A DNA stretch of 64,000 nt from Deroplatys truncata (lineage: Eukaryota > Arthropoda > Insecta > Mantodea > Mantidae), in the NCBI GenBank assembly GCA_030765065.1, contig CM060990.1, forward strand, positions 420,741,198-420,805,197. Reading direction: 5' to 3'. The position numbers and the translations under genes were made by a program. Position 1 is the first letter of the stretch; every line of letters starts with the position of its first letter. The notes below the pieces were generated by a model that was not told the origin of the DNA, made no database searches, and saw only the letters and a program-made list of their open reading frames with translations. Positions 1 to 11,541 of the stretch are shown piece by piece.

Positions 1-290
1 TAAAACTTGCACCGCAAATATTACGTAAATGGAAAGTGCTATTGATGTGCAGTTTTCACAGCATTGATTGGGAGTCAGGAGCTCGTACATTTAGCCTATA
101 AACAGATTTCAATAATACTGAAAAAGTGTATTTTTGAGCAAACACACAATTTTCAAATGGAACAATGCCTAGTTACATCAATAGAATAAAGGTAAGTTAA
201 ATTAGAATGTCAGTGGCGTTTGTTGCAAGATTCTAGTGCAAGTGGTTTACGAGAAATCTTATTTTGAAACTTTTACGTACCGACACTTGT
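1..290. repeat. Left long terminal inverted repeat of the DUF4817-type transposon
   Basis: This stretch is the reverse complement of about 16322-16613 with scattered mismatches, seen by direct comparison. Shared blocks include GTGCTATTGATGTGCAG and AGTGGTTTACGAGAA. The outermost bases are cut off by the window edge. Confidence 0.85.
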
Positions 291-375
291 ACAACCTGTG
301 GTAGCACAAACTAAAGAAAAACAAAAGGGAATTACAATACTTCTGTGGATTCTTACAAGAAAAGAGAAACTAGCC

Positions 376-998
376 CTTCAAAGGTTGTGTTCAAAATGAC
401 CACCGGCACCTTCAATACACGCTTCCAGTCTGCTATGGAAACACGTTCTAGCGTTTCAGCGGAAATTTCAGAGCAGGCAGCAGTAATACTTCATTTCATA
501 TCGTCTGGTGTAGTTGGTACATCCTTGTAGACAGTCTCTTTCAGTCTTCCCCACAGAAAAAAGTCTAAAGGGGTCAGATCCAGTGAACGGGCCGGCCAAG
601 GTACAGGTCCTCTTTGTCCAATCCAAGGATTTTGAAACAATCCGTTAAGACAAGCTGTAGTACTTCGTGTACTATGGGCTGGACAGCCGTCATGTTTGTA
701 CCACAGGTTCCTCCTAGTCTGCAAAGGAACGTCTTCTAGCATCTGTGGGAGATGGTCTGTCAGGAGGCTGCGATACTTGTGCGAGTTCATTGTTCCTTCT
801 ATGAACAAAGGGCCTATGAGCTGATTGTTCACTATCCCACACCAAACGTTTAAACTCCATGGACGCTGACGTTGCACGAAGCCAAAGGGGATTGTCAACA
901 GACCAATAGTGCATGTTTCTGCGGTTTACCTGGCCAAGATTAGTAAATGTTGCCTCATCACTAAACAAGATACATGGTGAATCTGGAGTATCATGCCT
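376..998 (-). pseudogene. Transposase C-terminal (catalytic) half, DUF4817/DDE_3 type, frameshifted
   Basis: The minus strand encodes the catalytic part of an insect IS630/Tc1/mariner-like transposase. Visible landmarks in order are LFSDEATFTN (first catalytic Asp), NMHYWSVDNP, RPWSLNVWCGI, YKHDGCPAHS (second Asp, usually QDGAPPH) and SLDLTPLDFFLWG (third acidic residue). The first part (968 down to about 885) and the second (about 898 down to 491) are in different frames, so there is a frameshift around 870-890 just after the DNP motif. The second frame stops at 491, but family-like C-terminal residues (RLEACIEGAGGHFEHNL) continue to about 376 in another frame. The N-terminal half lies 14.8 kb away at 15764-16215. 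Confidence 0.85.
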
Positions 999-1002
999 TG
1001 AT
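997..1002. repeat. Left 6-bp target-site duplication of the giant palindrome
   Basis: CTTGAT lies immediately before the first base of the inverted repeat at 1003. The same six bases follow its last base at 15764-15769. The next base on either side differs, so the duplication is exactly six. Confidence 0.88.
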
Positions 1003-1014
1003 AGTAGGGGGTAA

Positions 1015-1265
1015 TGGTACCTTCTGGATCAATTAATGGCTTTTTAATTGGCTTAATTGATTTTAATTGGGTTTAATTGGTATTTCGTGTAAAGCCGACC
1101 CAAGTAGCGGGTACGTTCTGGATCAATTATTGGCTATTTAATTGGTTCAATTGGTTCAATTGGTCTTTCAGGCAAAGCCGACCCAAGTAGCATGTACGTT
1201 CTGGATCAATTAATGGTTATTTAATTGGTTCAATTGGTTTTAATTGGTATTTCGTGCAAGACCCG
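1015..1265. repeat. Subterminal tandem repeats of the palindrome, left end
   Basis: Three units of about 95 bases each carry the core TTCTGGATCAATTA followed by AATTGGTTCAATTGG-like runs and a GACCCAAGTAG or GACCTAAAG tail. They start near 1020, 1110 and 1195. The same set occurs inverted at the right end. Iterated subterminal motifs are common transposase-binding sites in DNA transposons; that role here is inferred. Confidence 0.75.
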
Positions 1266-1642
1266 ACCTAAAGTGCATGAGAGTTCACCATCAAATTTAT
1301 GGTTACTGGCGAGTTGACAGTTTGTCATTCCAGGCCACGTGGAGGGCTTTAGAGCAAGACCCGACCTAAACACCATGAGATTTGAACATCAAAATTTATG
1401 GTTATTGCTGGAGTTGGTAATTGCGAGGGTCGCTTACCTGTTCACGTGGTGACATTTACTTGAAGAAACATTTAAAGGCTCGTCCCTCCTCCTCGGCTTT
1501 GGGTGGGAGGAGGTAATCAAAATAATGTCTGCATTTCCAGTCAGCTATGAGACATGATTCACCCACTATAAAGTACACAGCGTTAATTCTAATCATATAC
1601 ATCACATAAAAATACAAGTTTCAATTTTTGTGGCGAACGCTC

Positions 1643-1849
1643 CTAACAACTGTAAATGTTTAAAAAATCGAAAGGTTTAATTTTCACCATCCTACCGGGA
1701 CTTGTTGCTTGTACGGGTCGATAACATGCTTTATTACGGCGAGAAATCACAAGCATTGAAAAAATAAAACACACTAGAGTCTTTTCTCCGTTACAGACCA
1801 CATCACAAGGGAATAATGATCTGGCACCTATGTCTGGAGATTCAATCAA
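1643..1849 (-). other. 68-codon open frame in the left arm, coding status doubtful
   Basis: An open frame of 68 codons begins with TTG rather than ATG and ends near 1643. Its twin at 14926-15132 differs by one residue (NGEK against NGDK). No domain, signal peptide or membrane segment is recognisable. Preservation in both arms is expected anyway from the low arm divergence, so it is weak evidence for a protein. It could be an exon or chance. Confidence 0.2.
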
Positions 1850-2394
1850 CGAGGGTGGCTTCCCCTCTCATATAACTCATGCTAGCCATTGTCAGACTCG
1901 TCCCCTACTGCTAAAGGTTCGCTTTTATCCACGCGAGATGTCAGAAGGCTACAGAACTATAGATACCAACAGTATCCAATCCGCTATTGATTTTTCATTA
2001 AAACTGCATGAGAGTCAAACACACATTAAATTATAATGAAAAAAGTTTCTTTATAGAGATAGCTAATTACTGTGTTACAAGCTGTATGTACAGTGAAATA
2101 AAAACGAATCGCATTTAAAAAATTCTCATATGTTACACTCGCATGATTTTCTCTACTCTTGTACAAACGTTTTTTTACAAATGCTTATTCTGCTTTGCTT
2201 CTACTAGCTGCAAGAGGAATACGGTAGGCTTTAAGCATTAGTAAAATCGTTTAAGAGCGGGTTGCCATGTGACGCATTCCATTCTCTTTACATGTCTAGG
2301 ACATAAACAAATGAATAACGAATTCGAGAAAAAATATAATTATTGGGGAATTTAAGGGAATAACAAGCAATATCTAGAAAATAGTTCTCAATAA

Positions 2395-2515
2395 AACAGG
2401 GGGCCTCAAAACATAAATATCCGGTGAAATCTCGTTATCGAATTTTTGGGTGGAATACAATACTTCCCTTACTTACTCTACATAGTAGAGAAATTTAAAA
2501 TACTTAGTCATAACA
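2395..2515 (+). repeat. Hairpin-end fragment of the dispersed repeat family, left arm
   Basis: The segment has the family signature: CTCAAAAC, TCCGGTGAAAT, AATTTTTGGGTGGAATACAA and a terminal hairpin ending in GTAGAGAAA. It matches the units of the 24777-26100 array. It is part of the palindrome, so a mirror copy exists at about 14265-14385. Confidence 0.75.
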
Positions 2516-2559
2516 ACGGGAAAGATGTCTTGTATCTTTTTTCCCACGAGGTGTAGGAT

Positions 2560-3700
2560 TCATACAATAAAGAGTAATTGAACAATGCCTTCATTATTTA
2601 ATTAACAGTACACCAAAAGGCAGACCATCTTTTACACAATAACTTAAGACATTTCCGGAACACGTGTTTGCTTTTGTAGAAAGAAATATCTAAATGATAC
2701 CTTCCTTCTAATGTAGATTCAAACGCAATTGTGGATTGATCATTTCCTGCACTATTTAAACAAGAGTACATAAAAATATATTACGTAAAGATGATCCAGC
2801 GTTCGATTTCATACTGAACTAAAGCTTGAAACAAATATTCAGTACTTAGGATGTTAAAGCAAGATTTAAAATGAATATAGGCGTTAAAATCATATTACAT
2901 CTCCACAGAAATTAAAATAATACAGAATACCAATATCAGAAGAAAATACAAAAGTAGGATAAAAATGAGAATGCAAGCACATTTAATAGCAGGTAATTGG
3001 GGGACTTTAGTTACTTTCAACTGCAACTTATTTTAACTCTAGCAACCTTAAGACAGGTCTTCTATTAGCAAAATTTATAGTTTTAAAGCAATTATTTTTT
3101 GAAAATGCTTCATTAACACGCTAATTAATGCAAATTAACTAAACTCTATTTTTTGTTGAAACTCTGTAATCTGCTAGAAAACAGCTTGCACATTATATAA
3201 AAAATACCCTTACACCGCACAAAAAGCTTATCATACTTAAAACTTAACCTAAAATGTAAAAATACTGAAAAAAATTGAAAATCAGTAATATGCTAGAAAA
3301 TGAAGTATAGAATATAGGAAAATTATTCTTTTCTTCATTCATCAAGTTTATATACCTAAAATGATTATTTCCAGACAAGACGCCAGTGAAGAAGAAATAC
3401 CAGTTCAGCGCCTGCGCTGGTATTATTATCTACTTACTGGGAGGTATATCAACGGTCTCCACTTCAACTCCAGACATGGTCAAACTTTGATGTTTAAAAC
3501 ACTTCTGTGCTATGGCACTTAGACATGCTTGACAAGTGCATTAAATTTTACAGCACTAATTGGAATGTTCCGAATAACTAGGCAAGTGTCCCTATGGTTT
3601 GTATCTCGGAATGGTAAAACATAAATGTTTAACTGCTAAACAACTGTGATACTCGCGTGGGATAATAATAATCCTACAGCATTATGTGGATATATTGGAG
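2560..3700. other. AT-rich noncoding part of the left arm
   Basis: No reading frame or recognisable repeat stands out here apart from its mirror image in the right arm (about 13060-14210). It is AT-rich with short A and T runs. Confidence 0.5.
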
Positions 3701-3762
3701 GGGGTTCTCAGGTATACGAGATCCAGATCGAGTTTTATCTTCGTTCTTTTTCTCTTTCTTGA

Positions 3763-3985
3763 TGTACATACATACATACATACATACATACCCACACACA
3801 TACAGACATACACACAGCCGAACACCTCCCCAAACACACGGACAGGTACGAAGACTTACGAATATATCCGAACATGCACATGCATACCGACTCATTCACG
3901 CAGATAAATACTCACAAACAAGCAGACTCAGAGATACTCACACACACAAATCACAAACAAGTAGACTCAGAGATATACATACACA
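3763..3985. repeat. CATA/CA microsatellite tract, left arm
   Basis: CATA tandem units (3763-3792) pass into degenerate CACA/ACAT sequence and a duplicated block containing AGACTCAGAGATA (near 3924 and 3963). Open frames across this tract are products of the repeat and are not annotated as genes. The mirror tract is at about 12780-13010. Confidence 0.8.
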
Positions 3986-5229
3986 TATATACTTCCAAAC
4001 ATCAGGAATGAGCGAAGACCTACGAGCACACTCGAACACATGTACAGGCAATATACACACACAGGAACATACCAAACACCAACAGAGAGAGACGCTCTTA
4101 CCTATATGCATGGGGGGCTCTGTTATAATATAGCTTCATATATGAGAGGCTCTGTCTTTTAGATGATTGTATTGATTAATGTAGCGGTGAAGATGACGGG
4201 AATTGCGGGATTAGGGAGCTAAGGTATTAATGGAGTTATGTGGTGGCGGTGGCGATTGTGTAGAGTTACGGCGCTGATGGAGGCAGGCGATGGTCATGGT
4301 CGTATAAGTTAATGTACTTGTAAGTGTGAAGGAGTATTTGTGATGGTGGTGATAGGAGGCGATGAGGATGGTTATATTGTCGGGAAGGCTTTTGGAAATG
4401 ATGGTGGTGATGAGAGGGGGTGTTCATTGTTTCGCTGATGCTGGTTCTTTTTTTGTGTGTAGAAGGGCACGCATTCATTACGAAGAAATACACTAACACC
4501 GTAAAACATACCGAAATGTTGCGAGTAGCACAAAATCTTTTATCAGTGTATAAAATGGTTTCAATGTCCTTACAACATCCTAGAATACTTATAAAGCGGG
4601 AAAAATGACTGCGAGCATGACGAATATACTTGCAAACGGTATCGAATTCCTTTTAAAGTGTTCAAAGTTCTCGATTTACGAGAACATTTAAGTGATGCAT
4701 GGATCCGATGAAGCTAGGACAGGCTCTCCATTCAGCATATAAGAGACCTCACCTAGATTAGGCTAGGAGCGGTAAAGGCAAGATAGCGTACATTGTGTAA
4801 AGCCACTTTAGGTTAGACTGGTTGAGGTTATGATAGGGGTCACAGATAATTAGAGGACGGGCTAGTTTATAGCTTTAAGTTATGATCGCTTGAATAGATG
4901 ATGGGGGCTGCTGACTAAGATTGATACACGTTAACATGCACGTCATCGAGCTAGGCTAGCTAATAGCAGACTGGACGTGAATCCTGCTTATACTATCTTA
5001 GGATAGGTTAGGATATTCAGTGCTAGCTAAGGACTGGATTGTTGGACAGATTATAAGAAATGGTATCATATTAGGCTAGATAATTACTGGGCAGAATACA
5101 TAACGCTAGGATAGTCTGGGAACAGGTAGAGTTAGGCTCGCACGATTGTCCGAGTTTGAAGAACAGGCTAGCATAGAATGTCTTAGGAATGGATTCGTCA
5201 TGATTGTCATGGTTGGCTGCGTTTCACGG

Positions 5230-5465
5230 TTAAGTTATTTACGTTAGTGGTTACATTGGTTACGTTTAGTGGTTACGTTGGTTACGTTTAGTGGTTACAT
5301 TGGTTACGTTTAGTGGTTACGTTGGTTACGTTTAGTGGTTACGTTGGTTACGTTTAGTGGTTACGTTGGTTACGTTTACTGGTTACGTTGGTTACGTTTA
5401 GTGGTTACATTGCTTACGTTTAGTGGTTACATTGGTTACGTTTAGTGGTTACGTTGGTTACGTTT
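5230..5465. repeat. 22-bp tandem array, left arm
   Basis: About ten to eleven head-to-tail units of GTTTAGTGGTTACGTTGGTTAC with a few C/T and A/G changes. The right-arm counterpart at 11285-11541 has a different unit arrangement, including half-units, so the array has changed since the arms formed. Confidence 0.9.
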
Positions 5466-5639
5466 TGGCTAGGTTGGACGATGACAAGATAGATAATGAA
5501 AGGATCTTTCAGAGTAGGTAAGGCAGGGATAGATTGGCTTAGGATGGTCGCTTGTAGCTGGGTTAGACTACTCCAAAGTACCTAAAACTAACCAATTCAG
5601 GGATTGTGCCTATCGGTCTCACATGTTAACTACTTAACA

Positions 5640-6960
5640 TACAGAAGCTTACAAAATTTAGAAAAAAAGGACTGAAAGTATATATATTTATTCTAATAAT
5701 GGATAAGAAATGCTTATAAAGTATCAAAAATCAGTGAAAAATACATTAACTCCTGAAATTAGAATAAATACTTGCTTTAATGCACTGACTTACAAATGAA
5801 ATTCCACTCTCCATATTACAATAGCATCCTAAAAGCATGTCACAATACCTCATTCACATCTTAAAATACACTGAAAGAGGCTCAAATTCTCTTACCAGAA
5901 ACTTTGAAAATAGCTGCAGCGCGCCTAAAGAACCATCAGAATACTGTAAAGATCTGAGGCAATATCATGAACATAACAGCTCCTACTTATAAAGCCGATC
6001 ATAATTTTCCAAAAACCTGTGTCTAATAGCTCATAAACGCCAGCTAAATGCTCTACAGTTCCTATTCCAGTGGCTAAAATGCAAGCAACATTTCTAAAAA
6101 TACACTACAATGCTTGTTACAGGATGAAAAATATATTCGAAATACCTACATCAATCCCTCCGTCTGTATTTTGAAAGATACTTTAAAAAAACATCATAAA
6201 GCATATTCAAAATGTTCTGAAAATCTTAAAAAAAGATGTATCAATATCCTGAAAATGAATGCTACTATTTTAAGAAACATCTAAAATTCCCATTCAAGTA
6301 TATCGGGATGTCCTTAAAGCCTGTACTCATATCTAATTCCATAGGCTGGAATACCTTTAAAGAGTCATAAATATGCATATGAAAAACTTCGAAAAAATAT
6401 AATTGGAAGTGTCACAATACCTTAAAAGAGCATAAAATGGCTCCACATAATCTTAAAACCCAGTAATTCTAAAAGCCCCTCAGGACACTCTAATGACATA
6501 AAAATACACGCTACACTTCTAAAAAGCCATTCAGAATCAGAACCATAAACAATACACATAAAAGTGTCAAGAGCATGTAAATACACTGTAAAATACGTCA
6601 AAATGCTAAAAAAGACCCTTAACGATATAATGAAATACATGGTGTAATTTCTAAAACCCTCGCACATAAATAGTTCACTGACAATACCATGAAGATAACT
6701 GCACCTCACTGTAAAAGAGTATCCTACTGACCTATACAATACAGCTAAAATACCTGTCACTATTTATAAAACCCATCAGCATACTCCAAAGACTTGGACT
6801 GCCCTAATTAAAATACATTCTCTTGTCTATAGAACCATCAGATTAGTCTAAAATGCTCAAAATATATGTATTAAACCTAAAATACACAAAGGATAAAATC
6901 TAAACATCAGGCTTTATTATGAATAGGGACAGAGGCTAGAAAGGCAAATCAAAAGAAACA
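5640..6960. other. Low-complexity quasi-periodic A-rich stretch, left arm
   Basis: Recurrent motifs such as TAAAATACAC, CATCAGAATA and CTTAAAA recur irregularly, suggesting an old degenerate tandem repeat. Long open frames (112 codons at 6422-6760 minus; 102 codons at 9996-10304 plus in the mirror) lie in this low-complexity sequence, have no recognisable domain, and their lengths differ between arms. I do not call them genes. Confidence 0.4.
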
Positions 6961-7116
6961 CTTAAGTCAATGGTGAAAATATCTTTATTGAGAATTATTA
7001 TTATTTGATTTTACATTAAGCAAACACTAGAGTATTGAACAGAAGCAAACAAAATTTTAACACACTCATTTCATTCAAATGCTAAAGCTCTTTTATTATA
7101 CAGAGTTCAGTCTCAA

Positions 7117-7665
7117 TCATGCTATAATCCCAGTCCTCTTCAATACTTGGATGATCTTATTAATCTCAATAGAAAAGTCGTTTTTACCAGCTTCATGCGA
7201 CATCATTAACAGCACTAGCTGGTGTACTAGGTCATTAGGATCTGTACAGGGATATAAAATCTCAATATTCGCCTTGGATACATCACCCACACTGGACGAG
7301 TTAACACTAAAATGTTTATTTTCACTCAGGTGATTATTCAGAGTTTCATCATCCAAAGACACTGCTCTTCTTACATCTAACATCCCTGGTCTTGAAGAGA
7401 TTTCAGTAGCACTCAGGGGTGATCCAAGCGCTTCACAGCTTAACTCTAACATCCCTGGCCTTGAATAGATTTCAGCATCACTTACGGGAGTTCTAAGTAC
7501 TGCACACTTCAATGATTCATTACTACATCTTTGCCGGTGTTGTTTAAGTCTTGAAATAGATCTGTTTTTTAAAATCCTACTGCACATACGACACTTGACA
7601 GAACGACTCTTCTCATGGGTAATATAGGAAAATGAAGCTTTTCGTAAGCTGGCTGTATTTGAATG
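7117..7665 (-). CDS. BED-type zinc-finger protein, left-arm copy
   Basis: The frame is open from about 7665 down to the stop at 7117; the first ATG is at 7587, giving 156 residues. That ATG sits inside the zinc finger, so the real protein probably starts in an upstream exon: a TACAG acceptor-like site lies near 7653, just before residues SLRKASFSYI. The finger reads VKCRMC, then His and Cys 15 and 19 residues after the second Cys (C-x2-C ... H-x3-C), the BED-finger pattern of hAT transposases and insulator-type DNA-binding proteins. Downstream, SDAEIYSRPGMLEL and SATEISSRPGMLDV form an internal repeat 23 residues apart, followed by an unassigned C-terminus. It differs from the right-arm twin at three residues. 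A role in binding the element's own DNA is inference. Confidence 0.5.
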   Translation of the reverse strand, partial: HSNTASLRKASFSYITHEKSRSVKCRMCSRILKNRSISRLKQHRQRCSNESLKCAVLRTPVSDAEIYSRPGMLELSCEALGSPLSATEISSRPGMLDVRRAVSLDDETLNNHLSENKHFSVNSSSVGDVSKANIEILYPCTDPNDLVHQLVLLMMSHEAGKNDFSIEINKIIQVLKRTGIIA

Positions 7666-8191
7666 TCAATAAGGGAATCCATGCTTGTTCTAGAATATCA
7701 TATACTGTATATGATTTCGAAGCTGCAGCCGCATATGTCATCAGGAGACTGTAGAATTATTTGCTTATTTCCTAATTTTATCGGTAATCTCACATCATTG
7801 ATAACCATAAACCTTACAGTCAAGTTATATAAGAAACGGGACTATGACAGAATTCCGCATTAATTGCAGCTACTCGATTAATTACATAAGCTCACCATGT
7901 ATGAAATGAAGTCTACCCTTACTTGTAATATTGGAGGATATATGACGCAACCTCTTTGAATATGTTAGCACTCGAATATGCAATGTTTCAAGGCTAGAAG
8001 GTCACACATACAGATCTTCATATGAAGAACCATACTACAGGGAAAGTGAGCAGTACACAAATTGAAGATTTCGAGACATGCTGAGGTCCCTAACGTTTCC
8101 AGGTTATAACATCTCACTTTACAAGTCCCCAATGTAACGACTCATTCCACATAGCAAGAGGAGAGGAGAGTCAACGAGGATCAACCGAGCA

Positions 8192-8566
8192 TTTTGTGAA
8201 GTCCTTAAATGTAATAAGATAATACCATATACCTACCAAAGTAACCAAAATATTCCCATACCTTGTAAATGTAACCAATATATTTCCATACCTTTTAATG
8301 TAATTAAAATATTTTCATACCTTCTAATGTAGTCAAAGTATTTCCATACCTTCTAAATGTAACCAATATATTTCCATACCTTCTAAATGTAACCAATATA
8401 TTTCCATACCTTGTAAATGTAACCAATATATTTCCATACCTTCTAATGTAATTAAAATATTTTCATACCTTCTAATGTAATTAAAATATTTTCACACCTT
8501 CTAATGTAGTCAAAGTATTTCCATACCTTCTAAATGTAACCAATATATTTCCATACCTTCTAAATG
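8192..8566. repeat. Central spacer of the palindrome: tandem repeats of about 30 bp
   Basis: This is the only substantial part of the element without an inverted partner. From about 8210 it consists of around eleven direct units ending in CCATACCTTCTAA, of two kinds: ATGTAACCAATATATTTC and ATGTAATTAAAATATTTTC. Higher-order duplication is visible because blocks of both kinds recur in the same order. Confidence 0.85.
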
Positions 8567-9090
8567 CTTGGTTGATCCTCGCTGACTCTCCTCTCCTCTT
8601 GCTATGTGGAATGAGTCGTTACATTGGGGACTTCAAAAGTGAGATGTTATCACCTGGAAACCTTAGGGACCTCAGCATGTCTCGAAATCTTCAACTTGTG
8701 TACTGCTCACTTTCCCTGTAGTATGGTTCTTCATATGAAGATCTGTATGGGTGACCTTCTAGCCTTGAAACATTGCATATTCGAGTGCTAACATATTCAA
8801 AGAGGTTGCGTCATATATCCTCCAATATTACAAGTAAGGGTAGACTTCATTTCATACATGGTGACCTTACGTAATTAATGGAGTAGCTGCAATTAATGTG
8901 GAATTCTGTCATAGTCCCGTTTCTTATATAACTTGACTGTAAGGTTTATGGTTATCAATGATGTGAGATTACCGATAAAATTAGAAAATAAGCAAATAAT
9001 TCTACAGTCTCCTGATGACATATGCGGCTGCAGCTTCGAAATCATATACAGTATATGATATTCTAGAACAAGCATGGATTCCCTTATTGA

Positions 9091-9639
9091 CATTCAAATA
9101 CAGCCAGCTTACGAAAAGCTTCATTTTCCTATATTACCCATGAGAAGAGTCGTTCTGTCAAGTGTCGTATGTGCAGTAGGATTTTAAAAAACAGATCTAT
9201 TTCAAGACTTAAACAACACCGGCAAAGATGTAGTAATGAATCATTGAAGTGTGCAGTACTTAGAACTCCCATAAGTGATGCTGAAATCTATTCAAGGCCA
9301 GGGATGTTAGAGTTAAGCTGTGAAGCGCTTGGATCACCCCTGAGTGCTACTGAAATCTCTTCAAGACCAGGGATGTTAGATGTAAGAAGAGCAGTGTCTT
9401 TGGATGATGAAACTCTGAATAATCACCCGAGTGAAAATAAACATTTTAGTGTTAACTCGTCCAGTGTGGGTGATGTATCCAAGGCGAATATTGAGATTTT
9501 ATATCCCTGTACAGATCCTAATGACTTAGTACACCAGCTAAGACTGTTAATGATGTCGCATGAAGCTGGTAAAAACGACTTTTCTATTGAGATTAATAAG
9601 ATCATCCAAGTATTGAAGAGGACTGGGATTATAGCATGA
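9091..9639 (+). CDS. BED-type zinc-finger protein, right-arm copy
   Basis: This is the inverted twin of the left-arm frame. It is open from 9091 to the stop before 9640; the first ATG is at 9169, but the first zinc-binding Cys (TGT at 9163-9165) lies upstream of it. An in-frame stop (TGA, 9088-9090) blocks further extension and no ATG precedes the finger, so an upstream exon joined at the TACAG site near 9103 is likely. Compared with the left copy it has Ile for Val, Pro for Leu and Arg for Val. It has the same C-x2-C ... H-x3-C finger and the same internal repeat. A polyadenylation-like AATAAA at 9767-9772 lies about 130 bases past the stop. Confidence 0.5.
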   Translation, partial: HSNTASLRKASFSYITHEKSRSVKCRMCSRILKNRSISRLKQHRQRCSNESLKCAVLRTPISDAEIYSRPGMLELSCEALGSPLSATEISSRPGMLDVRRAVSLDDETLNNHPSENKHFSVNSSSVGDVSKANIEILYPCTDPNDLVHQLRLLMMSHEAGKNDFSIEINKIIQVLKRTGIIA

Positions 9640-11284
9640 TTGAGACTGAACTCTGTATAATAAAAGAGCTTTAGCATTTGAATGAAATGAGTGTGTTAAA
9701 ATTTTGTTTGCTTCTGTTCAATGCTCTAATGTTTGCTTAATGTAAAATCAAATAATAATAATTCTCAATAAAGATATTTTCACCATTGACTTAAGTGTTT
9801 CTTTTGATTTGCCTTTCTAGCCTCTGTCCCTATTCATAATAAAGCCTGATGTTTAGAGTTTATCCTTTGTGTATTTTAGGTTTAATACATATATTTTGAG
9901 CATTTTAGACTAATCTGATGGTTCTATAGACAAGAGAATGTATTTTAATTAGGGCAGTCCAAGTCTTTGGAGTATGCTGATGGGTTTTATAAATAGTGAC
10001 AGGTATTTTAGCTGTATTGTATAGGTCAGTAGGATACTCTTTTACAGTGAGGTGCAGTTATCTTCATGGTATTGTCAGTGAACTATTTATGTGCGAGGGT
10101 TTTAGAAATTACACCATGTATTTCATGCTATCGTTAAGGGTCTTTTTTAGCATTTTGACGTATTTTACAGTGTATTTAGATGCTCTTGTCACTTTTATGT
10201 GTATTGTTTATGGTTCTGATTCTGAATGGCTTTTTAGAAGTGTAGCGTGTATTTTTATGTCATTAGAGTGTCCTGAAGGGCTTTTAGAATTACTGGGTTT
10301 TTAGATTATGTGGAGCCATTTTATGCTCTTTTAAGGTATTGTGACACTTCCAATTATATTTTTTCGAAGTTTTTCATATGCATATTTATGACTCTTTAAA
10401 GGTATTCCAGCCTATGGAATTAGATATGAGTACAGGCGTTAAGGACATCCCGATATACTTGAATGGGAATTTTAGATGTTGCTTAAAGTAGTAGCATTCA
10501 TTTTCAGGATATTGATACATCTTTTTTTAAGATTTTCAGAACATTTTGAATATGCTTTATGATGTTTTTTTTAAAGTATCTTTCAAAATACAGACGGAGG
10601 GATTGATGTAGGTATTTCGAATATATTTTTCATCCTGTAACAGGCATTGTAGTGTATTTTTAGAAATGTTTGCTTGCATTTTAGCCACTGGAATAGGAAC
10701 TGTGGAGCATTTAGCTGGCGTTTATGAGCTATTAGAGACAGGTTTTTGGAAAATTATGATCGGTTTTATAAGTAGGAGCTGTTATGTTCATGATATTGCC
10801 TCAGATCTTTACAGTATTCTGATGATTCTTTAGGCGCGCTGCAGCTATTTTCAAAGTTTCTGGTAAGAGAATTTGAGCCTCTTTCAGTGTATCTTAAGAT
10901 GTGAATGAGGTATTGTGACGTGCTTTTAGGATGCTATTGTAATATGGAGAGTGGAATTTCATTTGTAAGTCAGTGCATTAAAGCAAGTACTTATTCTAAT
11001 TTCAAGAGTTAATGTATTTTTCACTGATTTTTGATACTTTATGAGCATTTCTTATCCATTATTAGAATAAATATATATACTTTGTCCTTTTTTTCTAAAT
11101 TTTGTAAGCTTCTATATGTTAAGTAGTTAACATGCGAGACCGATAGGCACAATCCCTGAATTGGTTAGTTTTAGGTATTTTGGAGTAGTCTAACCTAGCC
11201 ACAAGCGACCATCCTAAGCCAATCTATCCCTGCTTACCTGCTCTGAAAGATCCTTTCATTATCTATCTTGGCATCGTCCAACCT

Positions 11285-11541
11285 AGCCAAAACGTAACCA
11301 ACGTAACCACTAAACGTAACCAATGTAACCACTAAACGTAACCAGTAAACGTAACCAACGTAACCACTAAACGTAACCAACGTAACCAGTAAACGTAACC
11401 AACGTAACCAGTAAACGTAACCACTAAACGTAACCAACGTAACCACTAAACGTAACCAACGTAACCACTAAACGTAACCAATGTAACCACTAAACGTAAC
11501 CAACGTAACCACTAAACGTAACCAATGTAACCACTAACGTA
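11285..11541. repeat. 22-bp tandem array, right arm
   Basis: Inverted counterpart of 5230-5465 with units of GTAACCACTAAACGTAACCAAC plus half-units and GTAACCAGTAAAC variants. It is slightly longer than its partner. Confidence 0.9.

Noticed and set aside
3684-4133. 149-codon and overlapping open frames across the CATA/CA tract, and their mirrors at 12617-13178
   Set aside because: Composition is microsatellite-derived (repeated Thr-His and Thr-Tyr), with no domain and different lengths in the two arms.
5230-5465. CRISPR or other regulated repeat array
   Set aside because: 22-bp units are directly adjacent without spacers; it is a simple minisatellite inside a transposon.
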